Shown here piece by piece: positions 1 through 5,909 of a stretch of 7,745 nt of DNA. Each line of letters opens with the position of its first letter. The first letter of the stretch is position 1. This stretch comes from Rhodocyclaceae bacterium (GTDB lineage Bacteria; Pseudomonadota; Gammaproteobacteria; Burkholderiales; Rhodocyclaceae). Below the pieces are notes generated by a model. That model did not search any database. It had not been told where the DNA came from and saw only the letters and a list, made by a program, of their open reading frames with translations. The position numbers and the translations under genes were made by a program. The DNA lies in the NCBI GenBank assembly GCA_025361105.1, contig JANYAW010000195.1, positions 1 to 7,745 of the forward strand. Reading direction: 5' to 3'.

Positions 1-1
1 A

Positions 2-808
2 GCGCGCATGCTGCTTAAAGCAGTGCTCCAAAATACCGACGTGTGGCTACTCGCGCATGACGATGCAGTTTTGGGTACTGAGCAACAGCTGGCGTTCGTG
101 ACCAGTGTCGAACGCCGCGTCGCGGGCGAACCCATTGCCTACTTGCTCGGACGACGTGAGTTTTATGGGCGCGAATTTTTGGTTTCGCCAGCAGTTTTGA
201 TTCCGCGCCCCGAAACCGAAATGCTCGTCGACATCGCGAAAGCATCAGTTGGTGCTGATGACACGCCGTCAAAACCCTCAACCCTCGACCTGGGGACCGG
301 CAGCGGTTGCATTGCAATTAGCGTCGCGCTCGAATGTGCAAGCACTTGCGTAACCGCCGTCGACGCATCTATCGACGCACTCAAGATCGCCATCGAAAAC
401 GCCAAACAATTGAACGCGACGGTGGAGTTCATCCACGGCGATTGGTTTAGCGCCTTGGAAAATCGACGCTTCCACATCATCGTCAGCAATCCGCCCTACA
501 TCGCCAATGGTGATTCGCACTTGGCGCAGGGCGATCTGCGCTTCGAGCCAGCACAGGCGCTTTCCAGCGGTGACGATGGCTTGGTTGCTCTAAGAAAAAT
601 TATCGCGACTGCGCCGATTTATCTACATCCCAATGGCATGTTGGCAGTCGAGCACGGCTACGACCAAGCCGACGCTGTGCACAAATTATTTGTCGCTGCC
701 GGATTTCACGACATGGCGCAACAGCAAGATTTGGCGGGCATCATGCGCCTGACTTGCGGGCGCATGCGCGCCGCACCGACGAACGCCCCAATCGCCACAA
801 CGAAGTAA
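2..808 (+). CDS. prmC: Peptide chain release factor N5-glutamine methyltransferase PrmC (5' end outside the window)
   Basis: This enzyme uses S-adenosylmethionine to methylate the glutamine of the GGQ motif in release factors RF1 and RF2 in the cytoplasm. Counting from the first Met in the window (base 8), I see the family signature PRPETE at about residues 66-71, the SAM-binding loop LDLGTGSG at 93-100 and the catalytic NPPY at about 159-162, followed by the usual QGDLRFEP block. The frame is open to the window edge, and the first residues (ARMLLKAVL) match the DAExLLxHVL helix that lies about 25 residues into the family, so the true start is upstream. Residues 80-88 (SVGADDTPS) are encoded by a copy of the dispersed 25-bp repeat, placed in the linker before the Rossmann domain. 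The C-terminus runs about 20 residues past the usual TxGR end and overlaps the convergent neighbour by 68 bp. Identity is confident. Confidence 0.93.
   Translation, partial: ARMLLKAVLQNTDVWLLAHDDAVLGTEQQLAFVTSVERRVAGEPIAYLLGRREFYGREFLVSPAVLIPRPETEMLVDIAKASVGADDTPSKPSTLDLGTGSGCIAISVALECASTCVTAVDASIDALKIAIENAKQLNATVEFIHGDWFSALENRRFHIIVSNPPYIANGDSHLAQGDLRFEPAQALSSGDDGLVALRKIIATAPIYLHPNGMLAVEHGYDQADAVHKLFVAAGFHDMAQQQDLAGIMRLTCGRMRAAPTNAPIATTK
246..270 (+). repeat. Dispersed 25-bp repeat, copy A (inside prmC)
   Basis: This is the reference copy: the half CAGTTGGTGCTG followed by ATGACACGCCGTC. With the flanking T it begins exactly at a codon boundary (base 245) and encodes SVGADDTPS in the prmC linker. 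Identity to copy C extends six bases further, through AAAAC, giving 29 of 31 positions over 245-275. It contains two short adjacent inverted repeats, TCAG-N6-CTGA and TGAC-N5-GTCA, which are too short to be stable hairpins alone. Confidence 0.8.
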
Positions 809-1940
809 TTTCAGCAGCACGAGCAGCGTGTAGCGGGTCGCTCGCATCGCGCGTTCGTGGATGTTTTGGCAATGTGTCGATGCGATCTATCACTTGCAAA
901 TCAGCTTCGGAAATCCACGCCAGCAATTCATCACGCGAGCGCAATCCAAAATGTTCAGCCAAGTCGGACAGGATTAACCAGCCTTCGCCATCGACTTCCA
1001 AGTGATCCACCAAGCCGCTCAAAAATCCACGCAACATGCGGCTATCAGGGTCGTACACGGCGTGCTCTAACCGTGAGCTCGGCAGCGCTGGAAGCCACGG
1101 CGGATTACACACTATCAATGGCGCACAATACGGCGGGAACAAATCGGTTTGCAGCACCGTCACTTGGTTTTTCATACCAAGTCGCTCAATATTTTCCTGC
1201 GCACAAGCTATCGCACGCGCATCCAAATCTGTCGCCACCACACTTGTCACGCCACGTCGTGCCAAGATCGCCGCCAGCACACCGGTGCCCGTTCCGATGT
1301 CGAATGCCAGTGTTTTCGATGGCAGCGGCGCGTTAGTAACCAAATCAAGATATTCATTTCGTACCGGCGCAAACACGCCGTAATGCGGATGAATTTTTTT
1401 CCCAAGCGCGACAACTTTCACGCCATTCTTTCGCCACTCATGCGCACCAATCGCGCCGAGCAATTCGCGTAACGACATGACATACGGCTCGGGTGACGCA
1501 CCAAACGCTTCGGTGCAAGCGGCGCGCACATCGGGTGCACGGCGCAAAGACAATTGGTGACCCACATTGAACTGCAACAACAACATCCCCAACAATCGCG
1601 CCCGCCGTGCTTGCTGCTGACGCCCGCGATGAAAAATTGCTTGCGGCATCAGCGTGCCCACCTCATCCATTCGTCGCGCTGCCTGCTTGTCAATCCGCCG
1701 CGCCATCGCCAACATCAATTGCCGCGCATTTTGAAAATCCCCGCGCCACAACAGCGCCGTGCCTTCGCACGCCAAGCGGTAAGCCGCATCGGCGGTGGTT
1801 TTATCGTCGGCGATGACGATGCGTGTCGGAGGGGCGGCGACACTCTCGGAGCGCCAAAGCGCCGTCATTGAAGCGCCATCTTCAACCCAATTTATCGTGG
1901 TCGGCAAAACTACGACTTCTTCAGTTGGTGCTGGTGACAC
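741..1940 (-). CDS. Class I SAM-dependent methyltransferase with NPPW motif
   Basis: The product has about 399 residues. The N-terminal 170 residues are helical, Arg-rich and without a motif I recognise. A methyltransferase small-type domain follows: HPHYGVFAPVRNEYLDL at about 184-200, SAM-binding FDIGTGTG at 213-220, an acidic TDLD at 237-240 and catalytic NPPW at 279-282. NPP[YFW] motifs are typical of enzymes that methylate amide or exocyclic amino nitrogens, such as PrmB/PrmC and the 23S/16S rRNA guanine-N2 enzymes. The substrate here cannot be read from sequence. The start is uncertain. The GTG at 1938-1940 lies inside a dispersed repeat and lacks a Shine-Dalgarno sequence. The next Met, at 1866-1868 (MTALWRSE), also has only a weak site but would remove 24 unremarkable residues. 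The 3' end overlaps prmC tail-to-tail by 68 bp, and the conserved part seems to end near TSLWRL (residues 379-384). Confidence 0.82.
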   Translation of the reverse strand: MSPAPTEEVVVLPTTINWVEDGASMTALWRSESVAAPPTRIVIADDKTTADAAYRLACEGTALLWRGDFQNARQLMLAMARRIDKQAARRMDEVGTLMPQAIFHRGRQQQARRARLLGMLLLQFNVGHQLSLRRAPDVRAACTEAFGASPEPYVMSLRELLGAIGAHEWRKNGVKVVALGKKIHPHYGVFAPVRNEYLDLVTNAPLPSKTLAFDIGTGTGVLAAILARRGVTSVVATDLDARAIACAQENIERLGMKNQVTVLQTDLFPPYCAPLIVCNPPWLPALPSSRLEHAVYDPDSRMLRGFLSGLVDHLEVDGEGWLILSDLAEHFGLRSRDELLAWISEADLQVIDRIDTLPKHPRTRDASDPLHAARAAEITSLWRLGRSSVRRACARKSGA

Positions 1941-1946
1941 GCCGTC
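1922..1946 (+). repeat. Dispersed 25-bp repeat, copy B
   Basis: It matches copy A at 24 of 25 positions (one A-to-G change). It lies at the 5' end of the minus-strand methyltransferase gene and in the 73-bp gap to the TonB-C gene. The candidate GTG start codon of the methyltransferase (1938-1940) falls inside it. Confidence 0.8.
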
Positions 1947-2013
1947 ATAGGTTCTTATGCCTGCCTTGTCTCAGCACAAGGTTGAAAGCGTGCAACTGCG
2001 AATGCGGCTGCAC

Positions 2014-2859
2014 TTAATCATTGTTAAACGCAAGACGTAGTGGGAATATCCCGAGACAAGAAATTCCGCCGCATTTCGCAGGCTTGAACTTGATATTCAT
2101 CGCAGCTTTCTCGGCAATCTCCTGAATTTGTTGATCGGGTGACGCGAGCACTGAAACCGTCACGGCGTTGCCATCCGCACCCACCGTTATGTGCATGGCT
2201 AGCAGACCCACGGTCATTCGTTTTCCTTGCGCCTTGGAAAGCGGAAAGTAGAGAGCGCCAAGCCCTTTTTCTGGATATGGCGGCTCGTCGTCAATTTTTG
2301 TTGCGTCGTAGAACGCACGAACTCGCTCACGGTACTGGACGGGCAAGCGATCATATGACTTCCACATCACGGCAAACCAGTCATCCCGCGATGGCACCTT
2401 GGCGATGCCATTTTGATTGTCGTAGGCAAATGCAACGAGCGGTCGGCCGTGCGAATCTGACAGGATCCAAAGATATTCCAACTTTACCCATGCTTTCACC
2501 GTTTCTCCATCTTGCTTTGCAGGGTTGAACTTGCATCGCCGCAATGCTTCAAGCGCCGCTTCATCGAGTCGATAAAACCCTGAAGATTCACTGACCTTGC
2601 CGTCGATCACTGTGCCACCAGAATCAATCAACAAATTCAATGTTGAAAGACCACTCTCACCCTCGCGCACGGACTCGGGTGGATAACTCGGCGCGACACA
2701 CGACTTAGCAATAGCCTTTGGTCGCAGGGTGACAGGCAGCACGAACTGATCGGACGCCGCCGCAGGTACCGATGTTGACTCATCGGCCAGCGCGATTTTT
2801 GGAGCAAGTGCGAGTGCCGTCACTGTTCCAAATATTGCGGTAATCAATTTTGAATTCAT
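2014..2859 (-). CDS. Exported protein with two TonB C-terminal-like domains
   Basis: The product has 281 residues. It starts with a Sec-type signal peptide (MNSKL, then a hydrophobic stretch at about 6-24) with a likely signal peptidase I cleavage after ALA at residues 23-25. Residues about 54-131 match the TonB-C fold: CVAPSYPPESVREGESG, then a strand pair with a conserved GxVxDGKVxESSGF pattern, LDEAALEALRRCKFNPA, and a closing strand VKAWVKLEYLW. A second, weaker repeat of the same fold spans about 215-278 (VGLLAMHITVGADGNAVTVSV, AEKAAMNIKFKPA). The protein lacks the membrane anchor and Pro-rich spanner of a true TonB, so it is unlikely to energise outer-membrane receptors and is better called a periplasmic TonB-C-family protein. 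Four cysteines remain after cleavage (54, 109, 263, 268) and could form disulfides. It lies 51 bp downstream of the cytochrome gene in the same orientation, with repeat copy C between them. No good Shine-Dalgarno sequence is visible. Confidence 0.78.
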   Translation of the reverse strand: MNSKLITAIFGTVTALALAPKIALADESTSVPAAASDQFVLPVTLRPKAIAKSCVAPSYPPESVREGESGLSTLNLLIDSGGTVIDGKVSESSGFYRLDEAALEALRRCKFNPAKQDGETVKAWVKLEYLWILSDSHGRPLVAFAYDNQNGIAKVPSRDDWFAVMWKSYDRLPVQYRERVRAFYDATKIDDEPPYPEKGLGALYFPLSKAQGKRMTVGLLAMHITVGADGNAVTVSVLASPDQQIQEIAEKAAMNIKFKPAKCGGISCLGIFPLRLAFNND

Positions 2860-2887
2860 CCATGCATCTTTTTTAGAGCAATCGTCT

Positions 2888-2912
2888 CAGTTGGTGCTGA
2901 CGACACGCCGTT
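2888..2912 (+). repeat. Dispersed 25-bp repeat, copy C
   Basis: It matches copy A at 23 of 25 positions, both differences being transitions, and shares the downstream AAAAC. It fills much of the 51-bp gap between the cytochrome and TonB-C genes, and its end contributes to the TAA stop codon of the cytochrome gene. Confidence 0.8.
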
Positions 2913-3603
2913 AAAACAGCCCTTTCACCCAGGCAATCGACTTGCCGATAAAGATCATGCTTTTAAGTTTGAATAGCGCCATTGAATCACCGTCTTCCAG
3001 CGCTTCCGGGCCGCAGCGTGGGTCGGAGCGTTGTAATGCGCCGGTCATTTTGTGATCGATGGGAATTGGCTCGCAACCGTGAGTGGTTTCACACACGAAG
3101 TCCCAGGGTTCGCGGGCGGGGACGTGGCAGGCGAAGCAGTTTTTGCCGAAGCGGTTGTTCACTTCCGCAAAGCCGCGCTTGCCGATTTTTGATCCACTCG
3201 CACTGACTTCCAATTCAAAAAATTCCCAATCATTGGTCGCCGGGCTAAAGCCTGGTTCGCGTTTGACCATGACTTCGGTCGGCACCAATTGCACTAGCGA
3301 ACCGGTCGGATACGGCGCGCCTTTCGGTGCGTTGGCGGCGGCCAATGTGCCGGCTTTGTCGCCCAGCAAATTGTCCACGTAGAACTGCCGCACGGGGGTC
3401 ATTTGGCGGATGCATTTGAAGGTGCTGTCGTCGACTTTGACTACCAGCGGAGGCGCTGCTGGTGTGGCCAGTGTGGCCGGAGCCGCAGGTGGCACAGCGG
3501 GAGGAGCGGTGGCTTGTGCGCTCGCCGCAATACCGACGATTAGTCCCGTCAGCAAACTGGCTGCAATCGTTTTGGCTTGCGTGAATGTGGTGCTTCTGCT
3601 CAT
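2911..3603 (-). CDS. Periplasmic c-type haem protein, cytochrome P460-like
   Basis: The product has 230 residues with a long signal sequence (hydrophobic about 12-29, likely cleavage after ATA at 31-33), then an Ala/Pro-rich linker to about residue 52. The haem site is CFACH at 156-160, the only CxxCH. The preceding stretch (YPTGSLVQLVPTEVMVKREPG, then WEFFELEV and GFAEVNNRFGKNCFACH) has the layout I associate with the cytochrome P460 family: a beta-rich domain with the CxxCH near the end. P460 enzymes oxidise hydroxylamine with a haem cross-linked to Lys; I cannot assign that Lys or the activity here. Four extra cysteines (64, 171, 177, 197) suggest disulfides. A strong Shine-Dalgarno (GAGGAG at 3610-3615, 6 bases from ATG) fixes the start. 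The stop codon TAA (2911-2913) is formed partly by repeat copy C. It may be the first gene of an operon with the TonB-C gene. Export and haem attachment are well supported; the P460 label is moderate. Confidence 0.75.
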   Translation of the reverse strand: MSRSTTFTQAKTIAASLLTGLIVGIAASAQATAPPAVPPAAPATLATPAAPPLVVKVDDSTFKCIRQMTPVRQFYVDNLLGDKAGTLAAANAPKGAPYPTGSLVQLVPTEVMVKREPGFSPATNDWEFFELEVSASGSKIGKRGFAEVNNRFGKNCFACHVPAREPWDFVCETTHGCEPIPIDHKMTGALQRSDPRCGPEALEDGDSMALFKLKSMIFIGKSIAWVKGLF

Positions 3604-3616
3604 CTTGCACTCCTCG

Positions 3617-3640
3617 GTTTTAAGATTCGTTTTAGGATTC
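3617..3640. repeat. Tandem 12-bp direct repeat in cytochrome leader
   Basis: Two adjacent units, GTTTTAAGATTC and GTTTTAGGATTC, differ at one base. They sit directly upstream of the Shine-Dalgarno of the minus-strand cytochrome gene, in its 5' untranslated or promoter region. They could be paired regulator half-sites at about one helical turn, or a chance AT-rich duplication. The repeat itself is certain; the role is inferred. Confidence 0.5.
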
Positions 3641-3651
3641 TTTTGTCGCTA

Positions 3652-3673
3652 CGAATAAGCGCTACTGTATTCG
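3652..3673. promoter_or_regulatory. Inverted repeat CGAATA-N10-TATTCG between divergent genes
   Basis: A perfect 6-bp inverted repeat with a 10-base spacer lies in the 171-bp gap between the divergent cytochrome (-) and small-protein (+) genes. The half-site centres are 16 bases apart, a plausible spacing for a dimeric regulator that could act on both genes. No convincing -35/-10 pair could be placed next to it, so this is only a candidate operator. Confidence 0.3.
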
Positions 3674-3774
3674 ATGTGTCGCTGTCGTGGCGACTCGTAG
3701 TAAGTTACCGTGTGTCGGCTTGCGATGGCGAGACGATTTTCTGGGCAGCACGTTCCATAAGGTGAGGATTGCAA

Positions 3775-4053
3775 ATGACCAACAAGATAAATGTCGCCGC
3801 GTCGGAAGTGCAAGTGAATGATCATATCTACAACGGCACCGGCACCAACGCGCATCCCACTTTCGCTTGGGAGACAGTGACGGACGCACGTCTGGAGGAT
3901 GGCCTGGTTTTGTTAATCACCGGCAATGTCAAAGGCCCGCATGGTGAATTCTGGCTGGAGCCGGATGAAGAAATTACCGTGATTCGCTATCCCGTTGTGG
4001 CGGCCGCAGTGGCCGCGCCGAGCAAGACGAAAGCCAAACACGGACATCACTAA
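3775..4053 (+). CDS. Small uncharacterised protein (92 aa)
   Basis: I do not recognise this family. ATG at 3775 is preceded by a good Shine-Dalgarno (GGTGAGGA, 3761-3768, 6 bases away); a TTG two codons upstream is less likely. The product has no signal peptide or membrane segment. Residues about 8-72 alternate polar and hydrophobic residues in a pattern suggesting a small beta barrel (VQVNDHIYNG, FAWETVTDARLEDGLVLLI, EFWLEPDEEITVIRY). The tail is low-complexity Ala, then Lys-rich, and ends in HGHH, which could bind metal or nucleic acid; this is speculative. It diverges from the cytochrome gene and ends 15 bases before the stem of a perfect bidirectional terminator, both of which support it as a real expressed gene. 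Confidence 0.7.
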   Translation: MTNKINVAASEVQVNDHIYNGTGTNAHPTFAWETVTDARLEDGLVLLITGNVKGPHGEFWLEPDEEITVIRYPVVAAAVAAPSKTKAKHGHH

Positions 4054-4068
4054 ACCTTGCTAGTGCAA

Positions 4069-4096
4069 AAAAATGGGGATCGAAATCCCCATTTTT
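4069..4096. terminator. Bidirectional intrinsic terminator
   Basis: A perfect 12-bp stem, AAAAATGGGGAT with ATCCCCATTTTT, closes a CGAA tetraloop at 4081-4084. The stem is GC-rich in the middle and has A-runs and T-runs at its feet on both strands, so it can end transcripts in both directions. It lies between the convergent small-protein gene (+, ends 4053) and dodecin gene (-, ends 4129), exactly where a shared terminator is expected. Confidence 0.9.
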
Positions 4097-4128
4097 GACA
4101 ATGCTCATGAGCAAAACACTGAGCTGAA

Positions 4129-4380
4129 TCAGCCTTCGTATTTGAACGACATCGACACGCGCGCACGATACGCGACGACTTTGCCGTTGTCGATTTTCAT
4201 GTCCAGCTTGACAACTTCGGCAACGCGCATATCGCGCAAAGTTTTCGATGCCGATTCGACCGCAACGCGTGCAGCATCTTCCCACGAGACCGCACTCGAG
4301 CCGACAATTTCAACAATTTTATAGACCGCGCTTTCACTATCTTTGCTAACGGATTTTTTCGCAGCAGGTTTCTTGGTCAT
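4129..4380 (-). CDS. Dodecin family protein
   Basis: The product has 83 residues. After a Lys/Ser-rich N-terminal extension of about 17 residues, residues 18-82 carry the dodecin pattern: VYKIVEIVGSS, then SWEDAARVAVESASKTLRDM, a strand AEVVKLDMKI, the DNGKV turn and YRARVSMSFKYEG. Dodecins are small beta-alpha-beta-beta proteins that assemble into hollow dodecamers and bind or store flavins (FMN, riboflavin) in the cytoplasm. In classic dodecins the strand after the helix carries a Trp that stacks on the flavin ring (R-W-F-E-V). Here that stretch reads R-V-A-E-V, with Val53 in place of the Trp, so flavin binding may be altered or absent. The start is fixed by a strong Shine-Dalgarno (GGAGGA, 4385-4390, 4 bases before the start codon). 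It is transcribed away from the transporter and toward the shared terminator. Confidence 0.88.
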   Translation of the reverse strand: MTKKPAAKKSVSKDSESAVYKIVEIVGSSAVSWEDAARVAVESASKTLRDMRVAEVVKLDMKIDNGKVVAYRARVSMSFKYEG

Positions 4381-4400
4381 GATTTCCTCCGTGATCCGGT

Positions 4401-4429
4401 TAGATAAACTGAGTCAGTCCTCAGTGCAA
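4401..4429 (-). promoter_or_regulatory. Candidate dodecin promoter with internal inverted repeat
   Basis: On the minus strand a -35-like TTGCAC (4424-4429) is followed after 17 bases by TATCTA (4401-4406), a poor -10 box. Between them lies a perfect inverted repeat, ACTGAG-N6-CTCAGT (4408-4425), in the position of an operator. The implied leader would be only about 13 bases, just enough for the strong Shine-Dalgarno. The inverted repeat is certain; the promoter call is weak. Confidence 0.3.
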
Positions 4430-4524
4430 TCATCTTAGTTCATTGGGTATGCGCAAAGGCGTTTTGTCCGCTTCAGTATTCAGCATGATGAGTGCACACT
4501 GCACGCCAACGTGCACCTTGGTGC

Positions 4525-4549
4525 GACGGCGCGTGGCCAGCACCAAGTG
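4525..4549 (-). repeat. Dispersed 25-bp repeat, copy F (diverged)
   Basis: Read on the minus strand it matches the prmC copy at 20 of 25 positions, with one change in the otherwise invariant 12-bp half (CACTTGGTGCTG). It lies in the gap between the transporter stop and the dodecin gene. Part of it (GCACCAAG, 4540-4547) pairs perfectly with CTTGGTGC at 4517-4524, giving an 8-bp stem with a 15-base loop. No T-run follows, so it is not a clear intrinsic terminator. Confidence 0.6.
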
Positions 4550-4570
4550 GTGTGTGCCTCATCAGTACGG

Positions 4571-5758
4571 TCAGACCAATCGCCGCCGCGCCACCTGAAG
4601 CAGCAGCAAAGCCGCACCCGTCCAAGCGACCACCGGCAACCAGTGCACCGCCAACGGCAGCGCCTGCGGTACGCCGCTCAAACTGATCGCAATCCGCCCC
4701 AGCGTCCCCAGCGCCAGCACGCAAAAGAACAGGCTGGTGTAGCGGCCTTCTGCACCGGCGCGTCCGCTGGCTGCGGCAAGTCCAATGCCATTGGCCATGG
4801 TCAACGCCCAGCCCACACCGGCCAGTGCATGGGCGATGACGAGTGAAGCGACGCTTTCCGCAATGCTGCTGGCGACCAAAGACAGCGCGCCAATCAGACA
4901 ACCGAGCGCAGCGCTGCGAGCGTCACCGAATCGCTTGGCGAGCGTGCTGGTAGGCAATAGGCCGAAAGTGAATCCGACCCAGAACACCGGCAACAACATG
5001 GGTAACAGCGTTGGCAACAGCGCCGCGTCGGCAACCCGTTTGATTTGCGCCGCAGCGTTGATCGCCACATGCAACTGAAAACCCAGCGCGGCGAGCAGCA
5101 AAGCAGCCATCATCAGCAATGCCGCTGGCGACGTGAACGGCAGCGGAATGCCCGTCCCGCGATCGGATGGCGCGAGCCGAGTTAGTTGTCGCTCGGCCCA
5201 CACCAGCCCACCGCTACTGACCAAAATCGCCGCGCTGGCAAGCGCAAAGGGCAATGCCGGATTGATGCCTTTGAGCGTTAATCCGAGATACGGTGCGAGC
5301 GCCGAAGCCAGCGCCAAGCCAAATAATTGCAACGCCGCCTGTCGTGGTTGCTCCGCTTTGGCGGCATAGCTGCCCAGCAGCGCGAAGGGTGGTGCGCGCA
5401 GCGCAGCGGAAGTCGCGACCCAGGTGATCGTCAACGCCAAGAACACGCCACCACCGAAGCCACTTGCGGTGGGCATCAACAGCATGGCGAGTGATGAAAC
5501 AGCAGTAAGGACTAGCAACATCGGGCCGATGCGCCTCAAGCCAGCACGCGCACGGTCGACCGCCAACCCCATCGCAAGGTCGGCAAAAGCGAAGATCAAT
5601 TGATCGAGCGCAAGCACCCACGGCGTCCACGATTTGTCGACACCCGCCCGCGCCAGAAGCTCGGGCAAGAACAAAACATAAACCGTCCAACCGAGCGCGA
5701 AGAAACACTGAATGACGGCGAAGTAGATCGCGATGCGGCTGGCTATGGTGGCTTGCAT
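4571..5758 (-). CDS. Major facilitator superfamily transporter
   Basis: The product is about 395 residues, mostly hydrophobic, with a layout consistent with twelve membrane helices in two halves. The first begins at IAIYFAVIQCFFALGW. A loop rich in charge follows helix 2 (AMGLAVDRARAGLRRIG), the place of the MFS signature G-x-x-x-D-R. The equivalent in the second half is TLAKRFGDARSAALG. The central loop (WAERQLTRLAPSDRGTG) separates the halves. The substrate cannot be read from sequence, and the direction could be import or drug/metabolite efflux. I chose the Met at 5756-5758 (MQATIASRIAIYF) because the first helix starts right after it. An in-frame Met at 5816-5818 would add 20 residues unlike a transporter N-terminus. 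Neither start has a strong Shine-Dalgarno. Repeat copies D and F lie just upstream and just downstream of it. Confidence 0.85.
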   Translation of the reverse strand: MQATIASRIAIYFAVIQCFFALGWTVYVLFLPELLARAGVDKSWTPWVLALDQLIFAFADLAMGLAVDRARAGLRRIGPMLLVLTAVSSLAMLLMPTASGFGGGVFLALTITWVATSAALRAPPFALLGSYAAKAEQPRQAALQLFGLALASALAPYLGLTLKGINPALPFALASAAILVSSGGLVWAERQLTRLAPSDRGTGIPLPFTSPAALLMMAALLLAALGFQLHVAINAAAQIKRVADAALLPTLLPMLLPVFWVGFTFGLLPTSTLAKRFGDARSAALGCLIGALSLVASSIAESVASLVIAHALAGVGWALTMANGIGLAAASGRAGAEGRYTSLFFCVLALGTLGRIAISLSGVPQALPLAVHWLPVVAWTGAALLLLQVARRRLV

Positions 5759-5837
5759 TGGGCGATTGTAGTGTGGGTAGGTGACGCTGGCATTGGCAAA
5801 AAGGTTTGGACTCGCCATGCTTGGAAGTCGCAGTTGC

Positions 5838-5862
5838 GACAGCGTGTTATCAGCACCAACTG
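5838..5862 (-). repeat. Dispersed 25-bp repeat, copy D
   Basis: Read on the minus strand it matches copy A at 23 of 25 positions, with the 12-bp half intact. It lies between the divergent transporter and toxin genes, 80 bases upstream of the transporter start and just before the toxin promoter region. It abuts a perfect small inverted repeat, GTCGCA-GT-TGCGAC (5827-5840). In addition CAGTTG at 5831-5836 is the exact inverse of the repeat's own CAACTG at 5857-5862. Confidence 0.78.
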
Positions 5863-5890
5863 GCGGTTTGACTATTGTCTTTCTGACAAA

Positions 5891-5909
5891 ATATCCATAT
5901 GGATATAAT
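5891..5909 (+). promoter_or_regulatory. Toxin-antitoxin promoter -10 box and palindromic operator
   Basis: A perfect 16-bp palindrome, ATATCCATATGGATAT (5891-5906), overlaps a consensus -10 box TATAAT (5904-5909). Binding of the antitoxin here would block RNA polymerase, the usual autoregulation of higBA-type operons. The -35 element is unclear: CTGACA at 5883-5888 gives a 15-base spacer, and TTGACT at 5868-5873 is too far for this -10. Transcription would be expected to start at about 5916, the A of the toxin ATG, so the message may be leaderless. The palindrome and -10 are seen directly; the binding partner is inferred. Confidence 0.68.

Noticed and set aside
857..1336. 159-residue open frame on the plus strand
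   Set aside because: It is antisense to the methyltransferase gene, whose SAM and NPPW motifs fix the coding strand; its His/Ser/Arg-rich product looks like a shadow frame.
2014..2859. The periplasmic TonB-C protein as a genuine TonB
   Set aside because: It has a cleavable signal peptide rather than a membrane anchor, no Pro-rich spanner, and no exbB/exbD nearby.
3279..3294. CGGCACCAATTG as a seventh repeat copy
   Set aside because: It differs from the 12-bp half at two positions, the other half does not match, and it codes for VPTEV in the conserved part of the cytochrome. Treated as chance.
4517..4547. Hairpin downstream of the transporter as an intrinsic terminator
   Set aside because: The 8-bp stem is real but the loop is 15 bases and no T-run follows on the minus strand.
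4473..4901. 142-residue open frame on the minus strand
   Set aside because: It runs in another frame of the transporter gene, has Gly/Ala/Arg-biased composition and no motif or Shine-Dalgarno.
5868..5909. TTGACT (5868-5873) as the -35 of the toxin promoter
   Set aside because: The spacer to TATAAT at 5904 would be 30 bases, far beyond the usual 16-18.
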